A stretch of DNA of 64,000 nt. It comes from Agrocybe praecox. Lineage: Eukaryota; Basidiomycota; Agaricomycetes; Agaricales; Agrocybaceae. The stretch's first letter is position 1; the number at the start of each line of letters is the position of its first letter. Under the pieces are notes generated by a model. It made no database searches. It had not been told where the DNA came from and saw only the letters and a program-made list of their open reading frames with translations. The position numbers and the translations under genes are program-made. The stretch lies in assembly GCA_964017145.1 (NCBI GenBank), contig OZ024849.1, forward strand, positions 992,001 through 1,056,000, read 5' to 3'. Shown in pieces: positions 1-12,430 of the stretch.

Positions 1-1083
1 TTGTCGACTTGGGGTTCTTGACGGCATGCGTGTTCACATCATGCTGGATTTGCGATGACGCTGGGTTAGGTATCAAACGCTGTACCTCGTCCTCCTGTGA
101 AAAGAACAGCAGCTATAGGTATCGTCAACGATTGTGGGAATATAGGCAATATGTAAGTCTCGGTGTGGTTCCACAACCGCGATGCTCATTCATGTCCGTA
201 GAATGGGTACGTAGATTTAGACAAGCTGGGGTCCACGATACCACCAGTCGATGGCTATTTCCCTAGGCGCGCTGGTAATAACTACGCTCTTGTCATTGGG
301 TGCGTCGTCTGTCGCTGCGTTTTTTTTCCTGTCTGATATTTGCATGTGGAAAGTTATCCGGCAAATGCTTATTCGAGAGAATAAACTTGACGCAGATGAG
401 AAGGTCGCGATGGAAGGTGCAAATCGGACGCGTGTGGAGGGAGCTCGGTTGGAAGGCATCCCGTTCAAACAGGCTGTCGCGTCTCGTCATATTGCTTTTT
501 ACTTGCTTTCTTCGACCTATCCATTCATCATCTCGTTCTCGTTCTCATATCCATCATCCATATAATATTCGCCCAGCCACCTATCCAACCATACGCGTAC
601 TACCTACCTATAACCTCATCAGCTTGCCACACATACCACTACCACCGATACCTCTACACCCCCAGCTTTACCCTACCTATGCACACACATACCTACGCCA
701 TGGCTGGCTCTGGCTCTGGCGTTGGCTACCCCAGTGCTATTTTTGACTCGATCCGTACTCACTGCTCCGCGCGGTGATCTATTTATTCTCGGGGACTTGA
801 TTTTCGGAAGACTCGGAAGACTGGGGAGGGATGGGGTGGGTGTTGTTGTTTTGGATGGACGGACGGAGGTGGTTGGTCGTGGTGAAGGAAGACAGATGAT
901 GAACGGACCCGAGCTCCTTCTTGTACTACCACTCATCGTTCTCGGCACCTTGCACCACGTCTTACACTGCCCAACACCCAACGCACCTCGACCATCTAAT
1001 CATCCACATCTACGACGCACGACAACGACATTCACCATCGGAGCGTCTTGTACAATGGAAAAACTATCTAGTCATACCATAGC

Positions 1084-1240
1084 TTCATTATTTTCCCTGC
1101 CCTTCTTCATCTTCCTGTCTTCTCCATCTCTTCGTCTTTGTCTTCTCCATCTCTTCTCTTCGACTCCATCTCTGTCTCTCCATCTCTCATCTCTCATCTC
1201 TTACATTGTACATTACACTGTACTTAGCTTAGTCTCTCAA
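1084..1240 (+). promoter_or_regulatory. Pyrimidine-rich tract upstream of the coiled-coil gene
   Basis: About 150 bp consist almost only of C and T on the plus strand, with repeated TCTTC, CCATCTCT and CTCATCTC words. The tract ends 40 bp before the ATG at 1280. CT-rich blocks just before the start are a known feature of fungal promoters, where they set transcription starts. The role here is inferred from composition and position. Confidence 0.45.
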
Positions 1241-1279
1241 TGTCGACGTCTGACGACTTACCGTGGCCTGAGCTGGGCA

Positions 1280-2977
1280 ATGTCTCCCGGGGTGCCACCC
1301 GTGGAAATCAATGGCAAAAGGGCGTTCTGGGACCGGCAGATCGTGAAGGGAGATGCGTGTTGCAGCTGCGCGTGCAGCCTGGGGTGCTCGCCGTCAAGCT
1401 AAATCGTCAGGCCAGTGACTGGTAAAGGACCCTCGACCCTCGATAGCGAAGTAAACCGCGCCCTCAAGGCGACGAAAACTTATTGGCGCAAGGCCCGCAG
1501 ACGTCAGGATTACGATGCGCGAGCAGATCAAGACCATATGGAACTTCACGAATGGCTCCAGCAGCTCAAGGACAAGACAATGTCCCACCTCGAACTCCTC
1601 ATGCAAAAGGGCGACATACAAGGGCCCCCGTATATCATGCCAGATGATGTCGAATTGACGTTTCTTCGCAAGTTTATCGAGCGACAAGCAGCAAACATTC
1701 CGCATAATCCCCGTCTACGAAACTCTGGCGCGCCAGAACATTCATATACCCACCGCGACCATTCCGTTGATTCTTTCACACCTGAACCTTCCGAGCGGAG
1801 CTTTATGGACCAGTCTAGGGCACAGAATGGTAAATTTTAACCGTCTTTGGAAATCATTGAAATTTTCATCAAACATCTAGATCGCATTTTAGATGATTCG
1901 GGCGCGCACATGGGTCACTCGAGGACGTCCGGATCGCCTGCCTTCCGTTCTGCAGAAGGACTTGCAGGAGAAGCTAGCTCTTCTAGTAAGTCCAACTCTT
2001 CCCACTCTTATTAATCATCCTTTCATTTCCTTTTTTTAACATCGTCTTTAGAACAAGCTCTACAAGCTGCCCGGGCATCTCTCCAACGAGCGCAGAAAGA
2101 AACTCAGGACGCTTTTATGCGGTACACGTCCTGCCTAGATATTGAACGACAAGCGCGACAGGCTGTAAGCAGCGCTGAAAAACGTCGCGATGACATAAGT
2201 CAGCATACATTTTTTCCATCCTTTGGGGGATCCATTGAACACTTAAATCCTTCTTCAGTGGCTTTACTACTCTCACAAAACCAGATGTCTATAGACATGA
2301 GGTCACAAAAATCGTCATTAGAAGGAGACGATCGTCGAAGCCCACCACGATATCCCATGGAGGTAAGAATTGTGCCAGACCGTGCTGTTATCGCGATAGT
2401 CATACCGTCGGTTCTCAGGAGGTCCGAAATCCTGTCGATCCGTTCATGAACGCGCGAGTACCTCGGAAGACCATGGAATGGCCGACTGACGGGCAGAACC
2501 TCTACAACAATGAGCCAGTGGGACATATGGAGGTATGTTGTTCTCTTATCAAAAATGCAAATTACCCCTGATAAGGTATGCAAAGGACTCGAGGTCGAGA
2601 AAACATTCACGATCCTGGGAGCATGGTCCCCAACTACACGGTCGGTGCTAATCTTATCATACACTTCTTTTTCATTGACACGTACGTCGGATTCAATAGA
2701 CAACGGGAAGCCTCTCAGAGGACATTTAACTCCAACGTGCGCTTTTAAACACCGCAGCTTCACGGCCTTGAGCCAAATGTCAGATCCAGACCACACGGAC
2801 TTAGCGAATCCAAGGCGTGTTCGTTGGGAAAGCTGGAATATGAAACCTCAACTCATAAATTCTAAACCAATCAAATGGAAGATAACTGACCGCTCTAGTA
2901 GGATTTTTAAAAATGGTCAAAATCTCTTTCCAAAGGCCGCGCGATGTGATTCTACTCACCAGAAATCGAGTCCATGA
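1280..2977 (+). CDS. Coiled-coil protein of unknown function, multi-exon
   Basis: I do not recognise the family. The ATG at 1280 (MSPGVPPVEINGKRAFWDRQ) joins the next exon if a 54-nt intron starting GTGTTGCAG is removed near 1360-1413. The next exon (to about 1832) is charged and helical, with RALKATKTYWRKARRRQDYD and a later HMELHEWLQQLKDK segment. After introns near 1833-1881 and 1987-2051 comes a second coiled coil (QAARASLQRAQKETQDAF, then RQARQAVSSAEKRRDD), followed by a Ser/Arg-rich tail with further short introns near 2360 and 2532. The C-terminus is uncertain: two splice choices end near 2751 or at 2977. Heptad-like charged helices suggest a structural or scaffold protein, but no function can be assigned. 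Exons and splice signals look intact. Confidence 0.6.
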
Positions 2978-3040
2978 GTTTCTCGATTAACAGTCCGAGT
3001 CCAGGGTTTTTTTCGATGGTTTTAGAGATCTTCTTTACAA

Positions 3041-5506
3041 CTAAAATAGAGCGATTTCAGAAAATATTTGTGCAATCAAGAGAGCAAATGCGCGTACCAG
3101 AATCTCTGATCTTGCCAATCGTCGACGTAGCTTAACCCGTTCATCTTCCGCAACCTGACGTCTAAGTCGTATCCACGACCCAATAGTCAAGTCCTGCATT
3201 CGGTACGGCGCGTATTTTCTCTTTGCAACTCCACGCTCTCTCAATTCCTCAGGCAAGTGTCTCAACGAGACCGGGTACTCCGCTCCTCCTTCTGGGTGCA
3301 GCAGGTCCACCGGATAGGTCAGGTATTCAAGCTCAAACTGTAGTCTATCCGTCTTGTTTGCCCCTCCAAGGTTCGGCGCATAATACTAGTAAAAATTCAT
3401 TAATTGTTTCTCCACACCGAAGATCTCTCACTAACCTATGCATATCCTAGTGGCGTGAATCACTGGTTCTGTCTTGACGGTGAGTCTGGGTCTGTCTTCC
3501 GTGGCTGGTCCAAGTGACATTTCCACGTGTATTCATATTCTTCCGATTTGCAATACTCCGTCTTGTTGCCTTGATCGCCCCGCTTGTGTTCATGTTTTCG
3601 TTTAGACGCTATCTTGGGTTTCTCGTGGGTGCTGATATTATATGAAAACACTCGGAATGCCGGCAAGTACGGGTTTGGCACAACGGACGGCGCGACATTG
3701 ACAACTGCATAATCTGCCAGTTTGGGTGACTTTGGTAGGGCGCTAAACTCATCTATCAGTGTCTTGAACAATCCGGCATCCCCAGCCATCTCCATTTCCT
3801 CTTCGTTTCGAATCGCCGCCTTTTTGTCGGGAAAAATTTCGAGATCAACGGCTTCCAGGAAGAACTAAAAAGGATAGTTTCATCATTTCTCAGACGCTTC
3901 GGTACGCGCGCTCTTGACAGAAATAATATACGTGGTCTACATTCATATGCTACACCGAGAATCTGGTCAATGCGAGATCAACAATAAGAAAATCCGTTTA
4001 TGCACATACCCCGTATAGGTGTCCCAAAATGATATCCTGAAATCGCCAGGCCAGGTCCACATAGCGTACATACTATATGCGGGTGTCGAGCATCAGACCT
4101 TGTTAACAACAGGACAACAAAGATGGAAACCAAGCGTACTCATTCTGGAAAGTAGTTGCCCGGGGAAGGAGGAACATGTCCTGATGCAGTTTAAGTCGAC
4201 CCGACGATCATGTTCATCTTTTAACCTACCTGATATCCAAAACTAACATCGTGATTAGTTGTACTAAAAAAAATGCACAATAAACAATCTCACTTTCATT
4301 CCCCTCTCTCGGAATATCTCTAATTGGACCTCTAGCCAATCGATTTCCAGATTCCCTGGATCGTTCCGGTCCTTGAAGGAGCATCCGCCCACCACTAAAT
4401 AATTGTTCAGACGCAATTCTCAAAGGCAAACAAATTTACTATACCTTTGTTTGAATCATAAAAATGCATGGTGTTCAAACTAATGACGCCCAGCTGCTCT
4501 GGAATGACGTCGACGGCGTAATATGCTCCTCTTTGGAACACTTGCAGATAGGGAAATGGGATAAATGCACTCCATATCCTGAGATACGATGGTTGTATGA
4601 ACATTTTCATTGGACAAACTTATTCAATTCACGTACGATAAAAATTCATTAGTGATACTGTTAGGACCTAGAAAAGAAAAGAAAACATCAATCATCAGAT
4701 TGTAGCGAGCAAGATGTGATACATCTGCGGTGTGCGTGCGTGCGTGCCTACCTGCAGTAAAAATATTCTATGCATCAAACGTAAGCTGTGTAAGCCACGA
4801 CGAACGTGTTTAATCAAGAGGTTGAATACTTACGTGCTACATAGGCAGGTAACAAAGAAGTCACAAATGAGCCAAGCCATCGTAGTGGTATTCAAGAACA
4901 TTACACTTACGCTAGACATCGTTGTTCCCTATATTAGAAAACAATAATTAGCACTCTCCGCCCGTGACGGAATTATTCTTGAGACAACACGCACCCAAGC
5001 TTGGAATAACAGGGATCCCCTGATCATGACTCGTGAGAATCTTCTTCATCTTAGCAGCCACTGCTCGATTTAGGTCACTGATTTCCAAAGGTGTTCGAGG
5101 AAGCTTGCGATCGTCGTCGTGTCTAATTCGGAGAAGACGCGAGTTTTAGTACTAGGCCGACGCGAAAGTACGTGAAGAGTAAAGGTGATGCTAACCTCGC
5201 ATTATCCCCTGTCCCTGAAGTTGGACAGCTCGGTTAGCGAAGACTCCTATGAGCTCATTACACTACCATAAAACCCTGTGATGTTTTTTTTCTCCCTTTT
5301 TTCCTGTGATACGCTGTTGACTCTGCAGAGAAACGTCCATGAAGCTTCCTCGGTTCTATTAGGGACATTATTAGATTGTGTGTGCGGAGCAGAAACTGTG
5401 CGTTACTGGTATTCTGGATAGATAAAGGTATTTGTGCTGGTGACGAAAGGACTAGGTCTAACACAAAGGCAGCGATGAAGACGAAGAGAGATGGAGGGAA
5501 GAACAT
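3041..5506 (-). pseudogene. PPN1: Endopolyphosphatase (vacuolar metallophosphatase) gene, decayed
   Basis: Family: fungal PPN1-type endopolyphosphatase, a vacuolar membrane enzyme of the calcineurin-like phosphoesterase fold that cuts polyphosphate internally. Seen in order on the minus strand: a hydrophobic signal-anchor (LFVFIAAFVLDLVL, 5506 onwards), then RKLHGRF, GTGDNAR, DDRKLPRTPLEISDLNRAV, GNNDV, FIPFPYLQVFQRGAYYAVDV, GGCSFKDRNDPGNLEIDWLE, GHVPPSPGNYFPE, RYVDLAWRFQDIILGHLYG, VVNVAPSVVPNPYLPAFRVF and the C-terminal KRKYAPYRMQDLTIGSW. This is the full family order, split by short introns. Lesions: the first metal motif (DxH, expected right after HGRF) is missing, as is the stretch expected before GTGDN. 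A TAG follows GNNDV (about 4925) and a TGA replaces the codon expected after NYFPE (about 4170). The gene is therefore probably non-functional. An assembly error is the alternative, but the lesions are independent. Confidence 0.8.
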
Positions 5507-5730
5507 GATTGAAGCAAGACAAGTGAATGAATGCCTCAGCTACCAGAGCTGCTTAGGTGTGTAAGACGCCTGCGCACGTTCGTGCTGTCGATGTTGATGT
5601 CAGTGTGTATGAAGCGGATGAGTTGCAGCCCTGTACTGACTATATGCAGTTCGATCAAGTTTCTCGCTTTTATCAATGCATCGTACTAATCTTTTGGTCG
5701 TAGTATATTACTTTCTTCCGTCTGTGCTCT

Positions 5731-6386
5731 CTATGGTCGTAGATTGGGAATGGCGGCGCTACGCCCTGCTCTGGTGCGCTCGATATTGTCCAGGTCGCGA
5801 CTAATCTCACTGCCTGAGCCTCCAGGGATGTTGAAGAAAAATTCTCGCAGGACATCCGCTAGGCCCAAGGCTCTGACCGCCTGGCCCACAGGTTTGAGAC
5901 GTTGACTTGGAACGTGCCTTGTCCAATTCTTTGTTAGGGTCAGCCACCGAGGCCTAGAAAATAAATTAGTGTTAAAAAATCGTATGGGCTAAAGTTGAGA
6001 GACTTACAGAACGCTAGATAGAATAAAGAAGTGGATTATTTTCAGGAAATTGAGCTGTTAGGACCAGAGATAAATAAATAACGCACGAGATGATCATTAG
6101 AAAGGTTCAATCTGGGAAAACTCAATGTATACGCACCTCCGAGTAACGAGTGAATAAAATCCCTACCTCCGAACGAGCCAGTGACAATGGGAGCTACCCA
6201 TTTCCCGTTAGGCGCCTGGATGCGGACTTGATCTTCAACGTGCACGAAGACTTCTTGATGCCAAAGTATACTCTCTTGATATCCAGTCCGTTGAACTTGT
6301 GCCCTTTTGATAGCATACTCGCGAGCGCAAACCCACCCGCGGCCCCTCGTTTTACCAATTTGGCCAGAATATCCTCTCGTCAAACG
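5731..6386 (-). CDS. Unrecognised conserved-looking protein, partial (C-terminal exons)
   Basis: Two exon-like blocks on the minus strand. The first (about 6386-6137) contains TRGYSGQIGKTRGRGW, then YQESILWHQEVFVHVEDQV and WVAPIVTGSFGGRDFIHSL, and ends at a GTGCGT donor. The second (about 5950-5731, after a TTTTCTAG acceptor) contains LKPVGQAVRALGLADVLREF, FFNIPGGSGSEISRDLD and a TAG stop. A short middle exon may lie near 6050-6000. No start codon or 5' exon is visible, and the plus strand beyond 6440 belongs to another decayed frame, so this may be a truncated gene. I do not recognise the family; the amino acid composition is that of a real folded protein rather than random translation. Confidence 0.4.
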
Positions 6387-6452
6387 GACTGCATTTAGTC
6401 AAGTTAAGCTGCAAGGACATATACTCGTCATACGATGACCCCGTAACGGAAT

Positions 6453-6893
6453 GTGCGTCCTTCCATGTACGCAAATCTAATATTCTCGATGATGATCAAG
6501 CTTTATACGAAGGTTACTGCCAATTATTCGTCGCAGGCCGATGTTGTAAAGATCTGTTATGATTGTTCTCTCATTGCTGTGTCAACACTCGTGGAATTTC
6601 AGAGCCTCGGGGCAGTGACTAAGGCCTCTGCGAAGAACTGGGTTTTGACAATGATGACCGGAAGCGACGCTCTGCACGCGTTGGTTGACCTCCGATAACG
6701 GATCAAAGGTCTTACTAAGCATTACGCAGCACGCAAGTGCTCATTCCAGTTTGATCCCAATTAGTTGATTGGCGATCCGAACGAGTCCTTGAAAGTTGTC
6801 GTCAAGAAGGTCATGCAGGAGGTTGTGTAGCAGCTGCGAGATATGACGGCCAATAGACCATACATGTGTAGTGAAATAAATCCAGATGAATCT
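6453..6893 (+). pseudogene. Stop-interrupted coding remnant, family unknown
   Basis: One plus-strand frame stays protein-like for about 145 codons although three stops interrupt it: TAA 6696-6698, TAG 6762-6764 and TAG 6828-6830. Segments such as GLTKHYAARKCSFQFDPN, ESLKVVVKKVMQEVV and QLRDMTANRPYM keep the same frame across the stops. That points to an old coding exon that acquired point mutations without indels. I cannot name the family. Confidence 0.4.
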
Positions 6894-7139
6894 TCAATAA
6901 GCAGTTGTTATAATTAGAACGATACTCGTAATACTAGCGCTGTGTGTGCTACTGAGCAAGCGTCATGTGCAGTGGCCATGGGTGTACACCGGAGGTTTCG
7001 TAGTCGCAGATTGAGAATTAGAGTCAGAATCTGACTACATACGCATATCCCAGCAACATGATAAATCCGCCCGTCTATTCATGAATTCAATGTATGTACA
7101 TGTATAACATATGCTTCGCCTGTGTCCTCAGGGGCCACA

Positions 7140-8745
7140 TTATACGCGTCCATGATCCCCAAAGGAGTTGGTGATCGGGAAAGAATATGAACGCTTGTTT
7201 AATGTCTCCCATTTGACGAAGTTCGGACGCCAGTTATTGTTCCCATAAGTAGTAAGGTAGAGATCGCTATAAACGGGATGATGGATTGGCTTGGAACCTG
7301 GTTGCGCATAGTCCTGAGTGTATTGGTGCCAGTAACCGTCTGCCTGGAGCATCCATATATCAACACACTTATCCTTCCTGTTGAAATGAAAATGGACATG
7401 TCCAAGGGTCACATCAGGGATCTCTAGGTTGTTGAGTGGATGATTGCCTTCCGAGATAGTCCATGACATATGTTCTGCATTTGACGTGATGGCTTGAATC
7501 CTTCGACTATCACGCATGAAATAGACAACCAAATTTCTTTCTGAATCTGACGAGAGTTAGGTCAGTTGCATTAGCGTTGCTAACTTGAATAAACCTACCA
7601 AAAACGTCGGGCATATCGCAATCGTGGAGCTGTTTCGCCTCGTATAGGACTTGATTCGAGCTAAATTATAAAGTATACGTTTACTCATGATCAGGAGAAT
7701 TTTTGAGTGGATGAAGGTACACACTTGTCTATTTGTGTCCTTCCAGACCTGGGCCTTTCGTTGGGTCAGCAAACCAACATTGAATGATTATACTATATTT
7801 TTTACCTCGCTGCAGTAACCTTTGCCGTTGGAGCGGATACTGTAACATTCCTGACTTCTGGCATGTTCCGCCCAAATTGTTTGATGGTGTGGCCTGGTCG
7901 CGGTTTCTCGGCACCTTCTGTCATTGATAACGACCTAGTGATCCCTTCAGAGTTCCCGAGGCTTGAGTGCGCTAGTTTGTAGGGAATTGCATTATTGGTA
8001 TGTTGTCGTTGAACATTGCCATGGCTACGGGGCTTAGGTGAAGTCCGGAGGTCGTGTTCCTCAGTAGCCTCCTTCTTCGTAGAGGATCGTGGCTGAAGTA
8101 ATTCCGAGCACAACTCACTAGGAGATGCAGACACATCGGAGTCATCCTGATCGACAAGAGTTTGCACGCTAAGATCGCTACGAGGTAACTGGAGGTCCGG
8201 AGAAACGGTCTCCCAGTGAACACGGCTTTGAGAGGAACGTGACGCCCTCTGGCGAGACCGCTGAACAGAGATGCTCTCGGGCTGATAATACACGGGCGCA
8301 CCAGAAGAGTCCCACTTAGTCGACGCTTCTGGTATCTGACGTGCCCTTCAAGAGATGAGACGGTTCCAAGGACGATATTCATTACTGGTAACTCACGATC
8401 GTGATGTAGAAAGACGTGGATGCCCTTGGCCTGGTTGATCTGGAGTCGTGTTGCTCTGGCGTTCGCCCCTATTGCATCAAGCATATATGAGATACAAAAT
8501 GTATTTCTTGTTCAATAACCCACGATTGCGAGGCATGGAGACCATGTCGTCCGCCGCCGCCTGGTCCCAGGCCGCTATTTGCGAGCTCTAATCTTGAAAA
8601 TTGTGCCTCAAAAATGGACCCCTGAAAATTTTACACTCATCAGTACGGGATACATTCTAAACCCAATGGTTATGATTTACCCTATCATCAATATCTGAAT
8701 CTCTTAATAGTTGAGAACCCTGTTTCTGTTTCCCTTTGTGGACCA
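7140..8745 (-). CDS. GHIH-family protein A (disordered N-terminus plus HxHxH domain)
   Basis: The ATG at 8745 opens MVHKGKQKQGSQLLRDSDID. Short introns (donors near 8679, 8534, 8390, 7806, 7729, 7600) join a Ser/Gln/Arg-rich disordered region (for example VQRSRQRASRSSQSRVHWE) to a C-terminal domain in the last two exons. That domain runs from QVLYEAKQLHDCDMPDVF through LVVYFMRDSRRIQAI to TLGHVHFHFNRKDK and VDIWMLQADGYW, and stops at 7140. The HVHFH core followed by a (V/I)-x-I-W strand and G-x-W recurs in three other genes of this window (9.2, 12.4 and 22.7 kb). I know no named domain that matches. The alternating histidines could bind metal, but this is inference. All exons join in frame, so the gene looks intact. 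Confidence 0.65.
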
Positions 8746-9207
8746 TCGAGAACTTTCAGGCGAAGGATCCAGTTGCGAGGACAATCGCGAGACGCGAGCA
8801 CAAGAAGAACACTTGCTGATTAAGTACCTGAGAAACCAGGACTCCGCATACATGTACATTGATCAAGAACAATGGATCTAAGGAGAACAATGGATCTACG
8901 GAACAATTATATGTACATGTCATTACCGGTCCCTCCCAAAAGAAAGTCGCATTAATTTGTGCTACTTCATTGGGCACATGTACAGCACCGATGCCTGAGT
9001 ACGTGGTACCCATAGCACGGGGTCTAACGGAACGGCCGGCCCCGACGTCCAGCCGAGCAAATGGTGAGTGATGGGAAATTTTGCTGCGCTCGTTGCTCAT
9101 CACCACTATCTGACCAGCCTCGTAGGACATGAATCCGGAAAGCTGCGAATCCATTCTATTTATAATTTTATATACACATTGATGACGATTGTGAGGTGCG
9201 TTATCTC

Positions 9208-12038
9208 TCAGGCACCTTTGAAATGATTGATCCCAACCCGAGTATGTTTCCTTGAGTTGTAGGTCTTCTGTTGTATATAAGTCGGTTCCCAACTGCTGGA
9301 TTGTCCAAAGGTATCGAGGATGACATGTGTCTTTAGCGGATGCCGCACAGGTTCGTTAGTGTCCACATTCCACCTGTCGGTAATGTCCTCCCATACGTTA
9401 CCTATATCGAGCAGCCAGATAGTAATTCGATCATTTTCACGATTCCTGTGAAAGTGAATGTGGCCTATGTCCAACTCCTCGGTAGGTATAGTTGGGCGCA
9501 AGAGCGCCATATACCCATCAGACTTCGTCCAATGCATGTCATCATTTATTGCCTTATTGAAACGACTTTGCGTCTCTGTGACGGAGAGAAGATTCTCGGT
9601 CTCCGCTGAGAATAAGTTAGGGAATGGTTAAGACCCAAGATGAAGTACTGCACTCACCAGACCTAGGACCTGGAATGTAATCGTTCTTGAAAAGACCAGG
9701 AATAGTGCGTGCACTACCTACGACCTCCGATCTGACGTCAGAGCTTGCAGACAATCGAGGTCTATGAGCCCTAGGCAATGGTTGAGACCACCAAAATAAG
9801 CTGAAGTTATATTGATACAGCATACCTCGATCTGGTTTGAGAGGACAATGCTGAGATACTGGCTCGATTGAGGCCAGCACTAGATGTGATATTCCGATGC
9901 AGCATACTCGGAGCTCTAGTACCGGAGATGCTTCCCTGTAGTTTGACAAATTGCTGAGAAGAATGAAGAGGAGGTCTAAGCGAGATATCTTCTTTTGCGC
10001 GCTCAACTGCTTGTGGGTGGATAGGCGAGTCCTCTGATTTTACGCTTCCCGCCCATACGGTGGGAGAAGGGATGGCAGAACGTTGGTAGGATGAAGCAGT
10101 GCCATCTAGATTTCCCCGAGGTTCCTTCTTTGCCTCGAAATGCAGGTAAGTGGTTGGATGCTCGTCTTTGTGGACGGTGGGGCTTTGCGATCTGGCAGAA
10201 CTCCGACTATGATTACCGCCATATCTTTCGCCATCGGGTATTGGTCTGGATAAGTCTGTGGCTGATGCTGTGGGGCTGTAGTTTTGTTCTTCAAATATAC
10301 TAGCAGATGACTTGGACGCTTCTGAGGGGGCTGGGTGACGTATCAGCTACACCCATGATCATGAAGTCCATTCAGCAGCTTACTGTATATTTGTTCTTCA
10401 AATTTACTAGCAGAGGACTTGGTCGCTTCTAAGGGTACCTTTGGGGGCGTGTAGATGTCCTCTTCCTCAGCGGTCAAAACTCTGTTATGCGCGACAGGTC
10501 AGTGAAAATTTTCAGATTATAACATAGAGTAACTCAACGAAAGGTCGTGAAATTCGAGTGGTGATAGAGAGTCATCAAGTACGAATTGCTGGGGCGATTG
10601 AGAAGGCAGTATCCTCATATCCTCATTGGCGCGCTCGGTCCCTTGCGAGAAAGTATACAACTCTTCCTGCTTTGAGGCGGAAGAAAGAATTTCAAGACCG
10701 GCAGACTGCTTGGGTGATTGAGAAGGCATGACGCGTTTGATTTCTTGCTGGAGAGCATGCGACTCTTCCTGCTTTACGGGGGAAGAAGAGACGTCAAAAC
10801 GGGCCGACTGCTTGGGTGATTGAGAAGGCATTCTCCTCATATCCTCATTGGCGCGCTCGGTTCCTTGCGGGAGGCTATACGACTCTTCCTGCTTCGTGAT
10901 GTAAGACGGAATTTCGGGCTGAACTTGGTGTGGTGACTGAGAAGACGTCCTCTCGATGCGCTTGTTTCCTTGCAATTGAAACGGGACATCTTGCTTCGAC
11001 GCCTCGGGCTGGGAGGAAGAAGGGAAAATAGGACGGACACTGGCTTGCTGGGGCGATTGAGAAGGCGATTCTTCCTGCTTCATAGTCGAAGGAGATCTAT
11101 GACGGGAAGCTTGCTGTGGGGATTGAGAGCGCGTAGCTGTTCTCCTCGTATTCTCCTTAGCGCGAATGGTCCCTTGCGACTGGAAATATGAGTCTTCCTG
11201 CTTTGTAGCTGCGGACCAGATGACAGATGAAGAGAATTTGGCGTCTAGATCTCTCCAAGGATCCAATTTTTCTTCAAAACCAGACATATCTTGCCCAAGA
11301 CTCATTACAAGCGGGGAAAGAATACTAAAACCTTCATTATCATCGAGGATGGTGAAGCTTTGTGGTCTATCGTTGGGTTCTCTTGCATTGACAAACGTTG
11401 CTCTGGGTGAGTCCTTTGCCAGTGCCAATTGATGATCTAGACCATTGTCTCAATAAACCTACTATATTTTAATAGAGTTTGCTCACCATCGGCGCTTTGT
11501 TCTTTAAGATTTACACTTTGCTCGGAGAGCTTTTCTAACTCTCGTAAAGTTTTACCCTTCTCCTTGCCTGGAACACCCGCTAAGGGCGTAACTTTGTCCT
11601 GTTTCATTTCTTCATTTACACTGCTTCTGGACGCAGAGCTTAGTAAAACATCAAATTATAGTATAAATACCACAACCTTAACAAGTCTTCTCCTATACGA
11701 GCGCTCTGTATAGACAGAGTCAGAAAGTGCCAATAATTATGAGACATGTCGTACCGTGTCGTCTGGTGCAATTTCACGCAAAGTTAAAGGGCCACTTAAG
11801 AATACTTGTCAGAATCTTTGTTTTCGGTGTTTGTTGCCCACAATGCTTACTGTGGTTCGCACGGCAGTGATGACATCTGCGCCCCGGACTGCTCAGCACC
11901 TGGTTCGAGCTCGGCGTCGAAAAATGTAGCACTGAAGCTGGGAGTTAAAGGATACGAAGCAATAAATGTATCCTCTTTGAAACAGGAGAACACAGTGTCA
12001 TCCAGCAATGAAATTTCAGTTTCAGAAGCGAAGTTCAA
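9208..12038 (-). CDS. GHIH-family protein B (SQSP-repeat N-terminus plus HxHxH domain)
   Basis: Likely start at 12038 (MNFASETEISLLDDTVFSCF). Later exons include SVNEEMKQDKVTPLAGVPGK (about 11615), joined through a 50-nt intron to a long exon (about 11428-10520) made of degenerate repeats: SQSPQQ or SQSPKQSA, then SSxxKQEES and QGTERANEDMRR. More Ser/Pro-rich exons follow to about 9660. The last exon carries the family domain: EELDIGHIHFHRNRENDRIT, then IWLLDIGNVWEDITDRW, and stops at 9208. Domain positions match protein A (HIHFH, IWLL, G-x-W-x-D-I-T, HP). The N-terminus is unrelated to A or C, so only the C-terminal domain is conserved. Exon joins between 10500 and 9660 are uncertain. Confidence 0.55.
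10560..11170 (-). repeat. Coding SQSP/KQEES tandem repeat
   Basis: Within GHIH protein B, the plus strand shows repeated blocks such as GGGCGATTGAGAAGGC, TTGGGTGATTGAGAAGGC, CTCTTCCTGCTT and TCCTCATTGGCGCGCTCGG. On the coding strand they encode SQSP(Q/K)Q, KQEES and ERANEDMRR at about 100-150 bp spacing, six or more times. The units are diverged but in frame, as in an expanding intrinsically disordered segment. Confidence 0.6.
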
Positions 12039-12430
12039 TTGTTCAAGCTAGTCAGAAAACTTGTTAGATCAATGAAAACGCTAGGGTATATAACTATCTG
12101 CTTACTGTATCTATCAGAGAAGTATCATACCCTGGTTGGTCGCTTAGGGCCAGCACTAAGAGAGTTGACATTCCGGATCCTTGTATGCAGATGGACCGAC
12201 ATGAGTTCGACAAGGCAGGTATATATATACAATTATAATGTACTTATAATTACTCGTACTCATGATCATGGTATTGCCTGATCTCGATCATGACCCATTT
12301 GAGTTCAGGCTATCATTACCCGGATTTATTTTGTCTTATCTGGATATGGGACAATCTAACATTTATACACGGAACCATAAATAGAATCCACGTCTATGTA
12401 TACTCTAGATCTAGAGATCTGTGACCGTGA

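Noticed and set aside
722..1402. 226-codon plus frame ending in the first exon of the coiled-coil gene
   Set aside because: Most of it is translation of the CT-rich promoter tract; only the part from the ATG at 1280 continues by splicing.
8756..9292. 178-codon minus-strand frame downstream of GHIH gene B
   Set aside because: It overlaps the last exon of GHIH gene B in another frame and contains a GAACAATGGATCTA direct repeat; no protein-like pattern.
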